Assembly (NCBI GenBank): GCA_030837265.1
Contig: JAUPKV010000257.1
Span: 1-13,119, forward strand
Direction of reading: 5' to 3'
From: Methanobacteriota archaeon
GTDB taxonomy: Archaea > Halobacteriota > Methanosarcinia > Methanosarcinales > Methanosarcinaceae
DNA length: 13,119 nucleotides
Under the pieces are notes generated by a model. It searched no databases. It saw only the letters and a program-made list of their open reading frames with translations, and was not told where the DNA came from. Every line of letters begins with the position of its first letter. The first letter of the stretch is position 1. Below, piece after piece: positions 1-7,516 of this stretch. The translations under genes were made by a program, and so were the position numbers.

Positions 1-105
1 GATACATATAGATACAAACCGATACAAGTAGATACATACCGATGCAAGTAGATACATACCGATACATACCGATACATACCGATACATACCGATACATAAC
101 GATAC
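1..105. repeat. 10-base tandem repeat, consensus GATACATACC
   Basis: Ten consecutive 10-base units that all begin GATAC or GATGC, followed by one last GATAC. Units 4 and 6-9 are exact GATACATACC; the leftmost units diverge (ending in ATA, AACC or AAGTA), and units 3-6 form a 20-base higher-order pattern. The array begins at or before the window edge, so its true length is unknown. The minus strand is open through the whole array, but a 10-base unit with no stop in any phase is open automatically, so this is not evidence of coding. Seen directly; function unknown. Confidence 0.9.
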
Positions 106-882
106 GTTGACTATAATTTATCTCAGTATAATTTATTTTCTTATTTTATTGAATTTCTGAGCTATGAAATATTTAAAAGTATTGAGATATATTTTAGGTA
201 TATAAAAAATCAACTTTTAGGGGGATTATTTTTTGAGTAGTAATAGTTTTAACTATATGGCTACCTTGGGGATTATTATTCTATGGGTTTTAAATTGTGT
301 TCGTTAAAGTAATCTGATAACTTAAATCATCACTTTTTCAAAGTCCTGGATTACTGAGCAGGCGTTCAAGATGGCAACATTTATTTTTAGGTTGCAGTTC
401 CTTTTTAAAGTGTATCATTAATTTGTAACTTTTGCATTTTAAATCTTTTCCACTGGTAAAAAATTTTCACTGATATAACGTTAGAACTTTTTTAGTTGTA
501 ATCGTTTTATGTTACAAATTATCTCAATGATTACGATTTCTGCCATAGCTGCGTCTTCAATCAACTATGTCATATTATTTTGTTCGTCCTCGTCTCTGTG
601 TCAAATCTTTTTTTGTAATAATATTTTATTACACAACTCTCGATTTTCGTCATCTCCAGAAGGAAACTATCTATCAGTTTTAACCAAAAATTAAGAAAGG
701 TAAAGAATAATTCATCAGGTCTTAACCAGGGAAATGTAGAAAAATGCAGAAAGCATGATTTCTGACTTTCTCTTCGTTCACGATGACTAGTTTTAACTAA
801 ATTTGCTCCACGGAAACTATTATAGTACCTTTCTTATATATTCAGCTTTTTCCACGCTTCTTGTAAAATTTTTAATCGATGA
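106..882. other. A+T-rich intergenic stretch, no convincing gene
   Basis: This stretch follows the 10-base repeat and lies beyond the 3' end of cheR. I see no gene with family resemblance. The open frame at 509-694 (plus) has low-complexity Ser/Ile/Phe composition and no ribosome-binding site. A tiny frame at 233-307 (plus; TTG start, 24 residues) is preceded by a GGGGG run and has a hydrophobic stretch, but support is weak. A possible terminator hairpin for the che operon is listed separately. Confidence 0.5.
747..764 (-). terminator. possible terminator hairpin downstream of cheR
   Basis: A six-base inverted repeat, CAGAAA and TTTCTG, encloses a six-base loop. On the minus strand it is followed within a few bases by a short T run (CATTTTTC). 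It lies about 120 bases past the cheR stop, where the che operon would end. The stem is short and A+T-rich, so this is only a candidate. Confidence 0.3.
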
Positions 883-1695
883 TTATCGTTTTTTGTAAAT
901 CTTTTCTTTTATGCTGACAGGTGAAAATAGTTCTCTTATCTCATCCGGCAAAGTTTCGGATTTCCCTATAATTAAGTAACTTTCGTCCGAGAGAGAGTTG
1001 TAGAAATCAGTCAACATTTTTATTTTTTGATCTTCATTAAAATAGATCATTACGTTTCTACAAAATACCGCATCAAAATGCTTTGAGACTGGTGGTTGAC
1101 TGGTCAAATCATGTTTCATAAATCTGATTGACAATCTATTCATACTTTTAATTTTGAAGTCTTTCCCAGAAGATTCAAAGTATTTCTGTATATATTCCGG
1201 ACTCAGGTTTTTTAATTGTTCTTTACTGTATATCCCCTTTGAAGCGCGTCCCAGGGAATCTTCGTCAATATCAGTTGCATATATAGATATGTTCCAGTCT
1301 GCGGGCAAAATTTCCTTTGCGCAAATACTAATCGAGTAAGGCTCTTCTCCATTAGAGCAGGCTGCACTCCAGAACCTGGCCATATGATTTTGAGATTTAT
1401 TTTTCTTTTTGATTAAATCTGGCAATATCTCATTTTGGAAAAACAAAAATGGTGTCTTATCCCGCATAAATTCGGTGACGTTTATTGTAATTGTATTCAT
1501 GAATTCCGTCACTTCATTTTTGTTTTTCTCCAGGAACCTTGAGTACGTTGTATAATTATCTATACCCACAGCCTTCATTCTCAAATCTATTCTTCTTCTA
1601 AGATAACTGTCTCTGTAACCATTCAGAGCTACGCCTGATGACTTAGAAGCTTTTTGTACAAGAAATTGAAACTCTTCATCAATACGACTAACCAA
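883..1695 (-). CDS. cheR: CheR, chemoreceptor glutamate methyltransferase
   Basis: Transfers methyl groups from S-adenosylmethionine to glutamates in the receptors' methylation helices, opposing CheB. The 270 residues match the full family length. The N-terminal helical domain (about 1-75) ends in NVTEFMRD (72-79), the counterpart of the family's NxTxFFRD. The SAM-binding fold starts at FWSAACSNGEEPYS (108-121), with the acidic ribose-binding segment ATDID (140-144) and CRNVMIYFN (212-220). The start is TTG, supported by a GGGGGG run seven bases upstream. It is the last gene of the che operon, separated from cheC by about 250 bases of decayed sequence. Both receptors carry Glu/Gln-rich helices suitable as substrates. 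A decayed copy of its ribosome-binding site and first codons lies just upstream. Confidence 0.96.
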   Translation of the reverse strand: MVSRIDEEFQFLVQKASKSSGVALNGYRDSYLRRRIDLRMKAVGIDNYTTYSRFLEKNKNEVTEFMNTITINVTEFMRDKTPFLFFQNEILPDLIKKKNKSQNHMARFWSAACSNGEEPYSISICAKEILPADWNISIYATDIDEDSLGRASKGIYSKEQLKNLSPEYIQKYFESSGKDFKIKSMNRLSIRFMKHDLTSQPPVSKHFDAVFCRNVMIYFNEDQKIKMLTDFYNSLSDESYLIIGKSETLPDEIRELFSPVSIKEKIYKKR

Positions 1696-1712
1696 ATTAT
1701 ATCCCCCCTAGT

Positions 1713-1819
1713 ACATATCACATAACTTCCAAACCGTCATGAGCACACCGACGACTTAGAAGTGTGGTTCGAGCAAGAAATTAAACTCTGCACGGCTTTT
1801 AAAGCCAAATTGTATTCCC
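1713..1819 (-). repeat. decayed tandem copy of the cheR 5' end
   Basis: On the minus strand this segment tracks the start of cheR (about 1597-1709). Shared blocks in the same order include GGRATAYAATTTGG at the ribosome-binding site and start, GAGTTT then AATTTCTTG, CTTCTAAGTC, and a GGTT...AGTTAT tail. Small insertions and deletions break the cheR reading frame, so nothing CheR-like can be translated from it. It joins the 3' end of the cheD remnant at one side and the intact cheR leader at the other. The reading as a degenerate tandem duplication is inference from this manual alignment. Confidence 0.7.
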
Positions 1820-1942
1820 TTTAGTATATTTAACAATCATATTTCCATCTTCAGGGTTAAAAATAACGTTTCTACCCACTTCCCCTTCCACGTCTTTCGC
1901 AATTATTGGAATTTTCTTCTTTCCAAGAGTCGCTTATCTCCT
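1799..1942 (-). pseudogene. cheD: cheD remnant (receptor deamidase, C-terminal fragment only)
   Basis: CheD deamidates receptor glutamines and binds CheC, stimulating its phosphatase activity. The minus-strand frame from 1927 to 1799 gives 42 residues, including KIPIIAKDVEGEVGRN and VIFNPEDGNMIVKY. These match the CheD C-terminus (pattern IPxxAxDxGGxxGRxVxFxxxxGxxxVK). CheD proteins are usually about 150-165 residues with a catalytic Cys-His pair; that part is absent. An in-frame TAA (1934-1936) precedes the fragment and no start codon yields it whole. A ribosome-binding site (AGGAGAT, 1936-1942) survives right after the cheC stop, so the deletion apparently removed everything from the start codon to about two thirds of the gene. 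The last codons (GNTIWL, then stop) come from the duplicated cheR leader. The position between cheC and cheR is classical for cheD. Confidence 0.8.
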
Positions 1943-1947
1943 GCCGT

Positions 1948-2550
1948 TCATAATTCTTCCAGTATTTTCATTATATCTTCAAGCAAGCTAGGTTCAGGAA
2001 GTAAAGCCAGATAAATCTTAATGTTTGATTCTGAGGTAAGTGAAGTCTCAAATATTATAATGTAATCCGTTTTTTCTGCCATCTTTGAGATTACTGAATC
2101 AACAACTGCCGTAGGCACATCTATTGCAAAATTTGGAGGAGATGGGAGCAGTATTATATCCATAAACTCAGCTGATGCGTCACAGAAAGAAGAGGCTAAG
2201 ATATTTCCGACTTCCATGATAGTGGATTCATACATCTCATCATCAAGATCTTCCATACCAAACAATTCAGTCGCAATTTGTTTTGATGCATCCACCGGAA
2301 ACATGATGTACAGATACCCTGATTTGTTTTCTTCCAGATCCTGTAATGCTATAATTACGCCTGCGATAATATCGCTGATAAATTCCTTGGAGAGGTTTTT
2401 TATTTCTCCGATTCTTATCCTCGGAACTTCTATATCAATTTCTTTATCTAAAAGCTTAGAAAGAGCGGTTGCTGCATGCCCAGCTCCAATATTTCCAAGT
2501 TCTTTTAGAATATCCAGTTCCATTTCACTAAGAGTACTAAGATCAATCAT
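1948..2550 (-). CDS. cheC: CheC, CheY-P phosphatase
   Basis: Dephosphorylates CheY-P and, in the known systems, partners with CheD in adaptation. Both active-site helices are intact: ExxN at E17/N20 with a proline about 23 residues later (P43), and a second copy at E113/N116 with P139. The family signature LGNIGAG is at 18-24. The 200-residue length is normal. I chose the ATG at 2550 because AAGGGATGAT lies four bases ahead of it; an ATG three codons upstream (2559) would have its ribosome-binding site almost in contact with it. The gene overlaps the end of cheA by eight bases, implying translational coupling. Its usual partner cheD survives only as a fragment immediately downstream. Confidence 0.95.
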   Translation of the reverse strand: MIDLSTLSEMELDILKELGNIGAGHAATALSKLLDKEIDIEVPRIRIGEIKNLSKEFISDIIAGVIIALQDLEENKSGYLYIMFPVDASKQIATELFGMEDLDDEMYESTIMEVGNILASSFCDASAEFMDIILLPSPPNFAIDVPTAVVDSVISKMAEKTDYIIIFETSLTSESNIKIYLALLPEPSLLEDIMKILEEL

Positions 2551-4720
2551 CAATATCATCCCTTATAAGCGTAGAAACATCAAGAATAGGAATCACTCTC
2601 CCATCTCCTAATATCGTCACGCCGCTAAAACCTTTTGAATTTGAGAAAATTTTCGTTAGTGGTTTAATGACAATTTCCTGTTGATCAATAATAGAATCAA
2701 CTATTAAGCCAACTTCCTCATTTTCCTTCTCAACGATTATTGCAATCTCTTTACCCGATTTTTCACATTTTATATTAAACGTTTCTTTCAACTCTACTAT
2801 TGGAATTAGTTTATTTTTCACATAGAGAAGTGGAATTCCTTTTACAAGCTTGTAGTCATCAATATCAACGCTCAAGGCTTTCACAACATTAGAAATCGGA
2901 ATCGCATATATCTCTGGTCCAACTTCTATAAGCAAGGATTTTATTATTGCAACTGTCGGAGGCAAATCAATTCTTATTTTTGTGAACTCTCCCTTCTTTG
3001 AGTATACTCTTACCTTTCCTCCTAGTTTTTCAACAGCAGTTCTCACTGCATCCATGCCCACTCCCCTTCCGGATATTTCAGTTACTTTTTCCTTTGTCGA
3101 AAGACCCGAGACGAAAATAAGCATTCGGACTTCATCATCAGAAAGGTTATCTATTTCAGATTGTGACAGTATTCCTTTTTCAAGTGTTTTCTTTTTTAAT
3201 AATTCCAGATCCAAACCTTTACCATCATCTTCAATTTCAATGATGACATTATTTTTCTCTCTTCTCGCAGAGAGTAAAATACGGCCGGTTGAACTTTTTC
3301 CATTTTTAAGTCTCTCTTGTGGAGCTTCTACGCCGTGGTCAACAGCATTTCTTACAAGATGAACCAGAGGATCGCTAATCTCGTCTAAAATCGTTCTGTC
3401 TAGCTCTGTATCCTCACCTTCAATGGCAAAATCAATATTTTTGTCAAGTTTTCTACTTAAATCTCTTACCATCCGCGGAAACTTGCTAAATACTCGTTCA
3501 ATTCTTACCATCCTTGTTCGCATTACTTCATTTTGTAAGCTTGAGATTGATTTGTCCAGAGTTCCGGTAGCTTCATTTAACTCCGGAATATTATGTTGCT
3601 GAGCTATTTGCAGTAGACGGCCTTTGTTGATTACAAGCTCACCAACAAGGTTCATTATTTTGTCAAGGTTTGCAATACTTACTCGAATAGTTTCATTTCT
3701 TTTTGTATCAGAAGACACATTTTTGGAATTTTCCGATTCTGGAGGAGAGAAGTTTGAATCAAGTTCTAACTTTTCTGCTTTCGGCATTTTCTGCAGGTTC
3801 GAGTTCTGAACAGGACGTGCTTCTAAGTTTTCTTTTAAAATCTGATCTTCCTCTAACTGGGATTCCGGGACCAATTCATTTTCTGAGGTGTTCGTCTGAT
3901 TCTCTTCTTTCTCTTCTAATACTAAATCAGAATTGTCAGCTTTTTCATTACTTGTAATACTGAATTTTTCGATTTCCGAAATTCGATCCATTAATTCTTC
4001 AACTTCTTCGCGATCTCCTGAAAGGAACACTGTAAAGTGACCGTTGAAACTTCCCTCCATCTCATCTTCATCCGGTATTGTTTTAGATACTTTACATATG
4101 TCCTTTAAAGATTCTATAACAAGTGCTGCTCTCAAACTCTTAGCTACACAATCAGCTGTAAGATCTACATCCAAAATAAGTTTATCTTCCTGTCCGGGAG
4201 CATTTTCAGTTTGCTGATCATTATTTGATCCTGATTCGGAAGAAATTTCGCTTTTTGACGTTTGTATATTTGTCACTTGAGGAGGCTTAGTATTGTTTAA
4301 CACTGGCTTTTGAGTGCGAGAAATGTCCTGTTTTCTCTCCCCGGTTGTTCTATAGCTATTAAATGCTTTCAGAAGGTCTTCTATGTTTACTTTATCATTG
4401 TCTTCGCTTTCAATTTTTCTAACCATCTCTGTAATTTTGTCCACTGCTGAAAGCATGATGTCAATTAAATCACCATCTATCTCTATATCTCCGTTTTTTA
4501 TCCCACCAAGAACTTCTTCCATACTGTGGCATAAACTTTCAAGTGACGAATATCGGAGAAATCCAGCCATTCCTTTTATCGTATGCGTGACTCTGAAAAT
4601 TTCATTAACTGCATCGCTGTCTCCGTTTTCCAGGTCAACGAAAGATTGATTGTATATATCGAGGCACTCATAAAGTTCCTGAAGAAAGTCATCTTTATAA
4701 GCTGCCATATCAGTGTCCAT
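2543..4720 (-). CDS. cheA: CheA, chemotaxis sensor histidine kinase
   Basis: Cytoplasmic kinase that autophosphorylates in receptor-CheW arrays and passes phosphate to CheY and CheB. The 725 residues contain all five CheA domains. P1 (1-105) has the phosphorylated H46 in THTIKG. A P2-like response-regulator docking domain is at about 180-255. P3 dimerization (about 343-405) begins TIRVSIANLDKIMNLVGELV. P4 ATPase (about 410-590) has the N box HLVRNAVDHG (454-463), G1 DDGKG (498-502) and G2 GRGVGMDAV (551-559). P5 CheW-like coupling is at about 592-725. The linkers at 125-178 and 256-340 are charged and Ser/Asn/Glu-rich, as expected for flexible tethers. The start is decided by a strong GGAGGTG seven bases upstream. 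It overlaps the cheB end by 11 bases and the cheC start by eight. Confidence 0.98.
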   Translation of the reverse strand: MDTDMAAYKDDFLQELYECLDIYNQSFVDLENGDSDAVNEIFRVTHTIKGMAGFLRYSSLESLCHSMEEVLGGIKNGDIEIDGDLIDIMLSAVDKITEMVRKIESEDNDKVNIEDLLKAFNSYRTTGERKQDISRTQKPVLNNTKPPQVTNIQTSKSEISSESGSNNDQQTENAPGQEDKLILDVDLTADCVAKSLRAALVIESLKDICKVSKTIPDEDEMEGSFNGHFTVFLSGDREEVEELMDRISEIEKFSITSNEKADNSDLVLEEKEENQTNTSENELVPESQLEEDQILKENLEARPVQNSNLQKMPKAEKLELDSNFSPPESENSKNVSSDTKRNETIRVSIANLDKIMNLVGELVINKGRLLQIAQQHNIPELNEATGTLDKSISSLQNEVMRTRMVRIERVFSKFPRMVRDLSRKLDKNIDFAIEGEDTELDRTILDEISDPLVHLVRNAVDHGVEAPQERLKNGKSSTGRILLSARREKNNVIIEIEDDGKGLDLELLKKKTLEKGILSQSEIDNLSDDEVRMLIFVSGLSTKEKVTEISGRGVGMDAVRTAVEKLGGKVRVYSKKGEFTKIRIDLPPTVAIIKSLLIEVGPEIYAIPISNVVKALSVDIDDYKLVKGIPLLYVKNKLIPIVELKETFNIKCEKSGKEIAIIVEKENEEVGLIVDSIIDQQEIVIKPLTKIFSNSKGFSGVTILGDGRVIPILDVSTLIRDDIDD

Positions 4721-5762
4721 TACACTTCACCTCCAATCTGCTCACGATTTCTTCAGGAATATGGAAAAGTGGTTTTACAATGTCAATTGCATTATTCTCT
4801 ATCGCAGCTTTTGGCATTCCGAAAATGATGCAGGTATCCTCACTGCATGCTATCGTAGAACCACCTGCATCCCTAATTATTTTAAATCCATCAGCTCCAT
4901 CTACACCCATGCCTGTAAGAATAGAGCCAACTATATTTTTCCCGTATACATTCACAATACTTTCAGCTGTTACATCGATAGCTGGCATCACAGCATGAAC
5001 AGGCTGACTTTTTACCAGTTTTATTCTAATTACATCCAGAGCCTTTTTAACCTGCATGTGGTAGCCACCGGGAGCTAGATAAACGACCCCATTTTTGATT
5101 CTTTCATTATTGCTAGCTTCCTTAACTTCAAGTTCAGACAAAGAGTTCAGTCTTTCTGCCAGTTGTCCGCAAAAATTTCCTTCCGGCATATGCTGAACAA
5201 TAAATACAGCCGCAGGTAAATCTCCGGGAAGCCTTGGAACTATCTGTTCGAGAGAAGAAGGGCCACCAGTAGAAGAACCTATAAGGACACCAAAGTCCCC
5301 TGAACACTTCCACTTTCCTTTAACAACTTCCCCTTTAAACTTCCTCAAATTCAGTATTCTAAGTATGCTAGGATTTGATCCGTGGATATTTTTTACTTTG
5401 TTTATTAGCTCCTTCTCGATTTCATTTATTTTATGGTTACTCTCAGGTTTTGTCACAAAATCAATTGCTCCGAGATGCAAAGCTTCTAAAGCTTCTTTTG
5501 AGCCTTCTTTCGTTAAGGTGCTAAACATTACTATTGGAACCGGATTTGTATTCATGATTGTCTTTACAGCTGTTAGCCCGTCCATAACTGGCATGTTAAC
5601 ATCCATTATAATTATATCAGGACGTAATGATTTTGATTTATCTATAGCTTCCTTTCCATTAGGAGCGTCTCCAATTACTCTTATGTCCGGGTCGCAGGCT
5701 AACATGTTTCTAATTGACATCCTCATGAAAGCAGAATCATCAACTATTAGAGTCCTGATCAT
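4710..5762 (-). CDS. cheB: CheB, receptor methylesterase/glutamine deamidase
   Basis: Removes methyl groups from receptor glutamates and deamidates receptor glutamines once phosphorylated by CheA. The N-terminal receiver (1-120) has the acidic pair D8/D9, phosphoacceptor D54 in IIMDVNMPVMDG, and K105 in VTKP. The C-terminal esterase (about 155-345) has the serine-histidine-aspartate triad: S164 in GSSTGG, H191 in VQHMPEG and D288 in GMGVDGADG. The 350-residue length is typical. The reading frame is open to 5789, but the ATG at 5762 is the sensible start: GGGGGT precedes it and the receiver begins MIRTLIVDD there. It starts 13 bases after cheY and overlaps cheA by 11 bases. With cheD destroyed, CheB is the only receptor deamidase left in this locus. 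Confidence 0.97.
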   Translation of the reverse strand: MIRTLIVDDSAFMRMSIRNMLACDPDIRVIGDAPNGKEAIDKSKSLRPDIIIMDVNMPVMDGLTAVKTIMNTNPVPIVMFSTLTKEGSKEALEALHLGAIDFVTKPESNHKINEIEKELINKVKNIHGSNPSILRILNLRKFKGEVVKGKWKCSGDFGVLIGSSTGGPSSLEQIVPRLPGDLPAAVFIVQHMPEGNFCGQLAERLNSLSELEVKEASNNERIKNGVVYLAPGGYHMQVKKALDVIRIKLVKSQPVHAVMPAIDVTAESIVNVYGKNIVGSILTGMGVDGADGFKIIRDAGGSTIACSEDTCIIFGMPKAAIENNAIDIVKPLFHIPEEIVSRLEVKCNGH

Positions 5763-5775
5763 GCTACCCCCAAAT

Positions 5776-6138
5776 TTATTCACCAACAACTTTTTTTATT
5801 TCCTCTATAACCTTTGGTGCCTGGAAGGGCTTTATTATATAGCCTCTTGCTCCCAATTTTATAGCGGTTTTTACTATTTTTTCTTGCCCGACTGCAGTGC
5901 ACATCACTATTTTAGCATCTTTATCGACAGATTTTATCTGTTTTAATGCATCAATTCCTGTCATTTCAGGCATGACTACATCCATGGTGACTACATCGGG
6001 CTTAAGACCTTTATACAGCTCTACTGCTTGCTTTCCGTTTTCAGCCTCGCCGGCTATATCAAATCCGGCCCCAAAAAGTATGTTTTTAAGTAGTTTTCTC
6101 ATAAAAGCCGTATCATCAACGATCAATACCTTAGCCAT
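5776..6138 (-). CDS. cheY: CheY, chemotaxis response regulator
   Basis: Single-domain receiver phosphorylated by CheA; in archaea CheY-P acts on the archaellum motor through CheF. The 120 residues contain the acidic pocket D8/D9 (LIVDDTAFMR), phosphoacceptor D53 (VTMDVVMPEMTG), T81 (MCTAVG), the aromatic switch at Y100 (ARGYIIKP) and K103. The phosphorylation quintet is complete. I start it at the ATG at 6138, which has GGGGGAT four bases upstream; the frame is open to a TTG at 6153, which would add five residues unlike the family. It lies 17 bases after cheF and 13 before cheB. The neighbouring cheF supports a role in motility over a generic response regulator. Confidence 0.97.
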   Translation of the reverse strand: MAKVLIVDDTAFMRKLLKNILFGAGFDIAGEAENGKQAVELYKGLKPDVVTMDVVMPEMTGIDALKQIKSVDKDAKIVMCTAVGQEKIVKTAIKLGARGYIIKPFQAPKVIEEIKKVVGE

Positions 6139-6155
6139 ACGAATCCCCCACAAAA

Positions 6156-6956
6156 TTACCCTTTAGAAATTTTATCAACCATGCTGACGCCACGTGGCGT
6201 CAATTCAATTTCTTTTCTAATTTTTACAACCTTAGCTAGTCCTGCATTAACAAGACGATCATAATATTCATTAAGTTCATCTGTTGATATTCCTATCATA
6301 TTTTCAATTGACGCAAAGTCCAATCCGGAATATATCAATGTAAGAATTTGCTTCTCATTCTCGGACAGGCTGATTGCAGGTTTATGTCTCTCAAAAACCC
6401 GCATCAAGTAGCTTTCAAGCATTTCTAATGTACTTTCCGGACATAAGACAAGGCTTGTTACTACGTTACTTTTTTCAACGTGAGAAAGGACAAGAACCAT
6501 TCTCTGTTTCCCGCCTACATCCCTCATATCTTTTTTTATGGACCCCAGGTTATCAATAGGAATCCTCTGCTGATATTTTGATGACAAAAACCACAGCCCT
6601 TCATCCGTTACACTAAAATATCCTTTTTCCCACTGAACAGTGGCTGACACCACCCCACCAACAGTAGCAGACGCCAGGAAATATACTGCAAATTTATCTG
6701 CTTTAAGGTTAAATGCAATAAATCGGAAGACCTGCTGATGAATATTTTTTGGAAGTTGAAGTATTAGTTTTTTATCGTTTTTTATCTGGATACACCTGAT
6801 ACCTTCTTTTTCAATATCTTCCAGGTCTTCTATTTCTCCAAGGGATATTTTCTGCTTCCCGATGAATAAGCTTTCATTGGTTACTACAAGTTCCGTATCC
6901 ACCCATCCTTCATTGTAAATTTTTGCAGGAGTTCTAAGGTGGACTTTACTGCTCAT
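6156..6956 (-). CDS. cheF: CheF, archaeal chemotaxis-to-archaellum adaptor
   Basis: CheF proteins (DUF439 family) occur only in archaea with chemotaxis genes. In Halobacterium they bind CheY and archaellum accessory proteins and are needed for switching. This 266-residue protein begins with a beta-rich region (about 1-190) of alternating hydrophobic strands, including VDTELVVTNESLFIG and WEKGYFSVTDEGLWFL. It ends in a winged-helix-like segment (about 198-265: SENEKQILTLIYSGLD ... LTPRGVSMV). The call rests on this pattern, length and position between cheW and cheY; I recognise no catalytic motif. Its ATG overlaps the cheW stop in an ATGA, so the two are translationally coupled. Its presence argues that this Che system controls, or once controlled, an archaellum. 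Confidence 0.85.
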   Translation of the reverse strand: MSSKVHLRTPAKIYNEGWVDTELVVTNESLFIGKQKISLGEIEDLEDIEKEGIRCIQIKNDKKLILQLPKNIHQQVFRFIAFNLKADKFAVYFLASATVGGVVSATVQWEKGYFSVTDEGLWFLSSKYQQRIPIDNLGSIKKDMRDVGGKQRMVLVLSHVEKSNVVTSLVLCPESTLEMLESYLMRVFERHKPAISLSENEKQILTLIYSGLDFASIENMIGISTDELNEYYDRLVNAGLAKVVKIRKEIELTPRGVSMVDKISKG

Positions 6957-7432
6957 CCTGTTATCTCCTTGAGTTCATCGTCACTGAACAATTCTTTCAG
7001 GTCCATCAATGTCAGAAGCCCATCCTCAAGTTTTCCTACTCCTTTCAAAAACTTGGAATCGTCTTTTAGAGCTAAGAACCGGGGTATCTCCTCTATGTTC
7101 TTGGAAGACAGGTATTTAACTTCGCTAACGCTGTCAACCATTACACCTACGATGGCATCGTTTAACTCAATTACAATGATCCTTGTATTCTCATCATTTT
7201 TTTTCGACTCTTTTCCAAGCCTTTTTCTGAGATTGATAATTGCTGCTATTTGACCTCTCAGGTTTAAGACTCCCTCAATGTAACTTGGTACGTTAGGAAT
7301 TCTAGTAATCTGAGTAGGCAGTATGATCTCTTTCACCTGAGAAATTTCGACCCCATACCGTTCTTCACCAAGATTAAAGACAATTACCTGTATGGTACTG
7401 TCCACGTTTACAATTTGACTGTGATAACTCAT
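6953..7432 (-). CDS. cheW: CheW, receptor-kinase coupling protein
   Basis: Scaffold that bridges receptor tips and the P5 domain of CheA. The 159 residues form one CheW/SH3-like domain: IQVIVFNLGEERYGVEISQVKEII, then IPNVPSYIEGVLNLRGQIAAIINLRKRLG, then IIVIELNDAIVGVMVDSVSEV, all characteristic of the family. The length is normal. The ATG start has GAGGTGAT five bases upstream. Cytoplasmic, no signal or membrane segment. It is the first gene of the tightly packed che cluster and lies 84 bases after the second receptor, with no hairpin between them. I see no clear separate promoter in that gap. Confidence 0.97.
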   Translation of the reverse strand: MSYHSQIVNVDSTIQVIVFNLGEERYGVEISQVKEIILPTQITRIPNVPSYIEGVLNLRGQIAAIINLRKRLGKESKKNDENTRIIVIELNDAIVGVMVDSVSEVKYLSSKNIEEIPRFLALKDDSKFLKGVGKLEDGLLTLMDLKELFSDDELKEITG

Positions 7433-7516
7433 GCATAATCACCTCGAAAGGGTACCAAGAATATTAGCATTCCATATCCCCACTCAACGATCAATGTCAA
7501 TTTTCTATATCTTTGA

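Noticed and set aside
1..105. CRISPR array
   Set aside because: Units are 10 bases long with no spacers between them and no cas genes in the window.
505..590. Minus-strand stretch reading LIEDAAMAEIV, reminiscent of a response-regulator N-terminus
   Set aside because: Only about a dozen residues, with stops on both sides and no downstream receiver motifs; could be chance.
509..694. 61-codon plus-strand open frame
   Set aside because: No ribosome-binding site, low-complexity Ser/Phe/Ile composition, no recognisable family.
2216..2611. 131-codon plus-strand open frame
   Set aside because: Antisense shadow of cheC and the end of cheA; Ser/Ile-rich composition typical of such shadows.
5365..5946. 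193-codon plus-strand open frame
   Set aside because: Lies antisense to cheB and cheY, whose catalytic motifs are intact; the translation has no family resemblance and no ribosome-binding site.
7433..7516. Separate promoter for cheW
   Set aside because: No good TATA box with BRE in the 84-base gap; read-through from the receptor gene is simpler.
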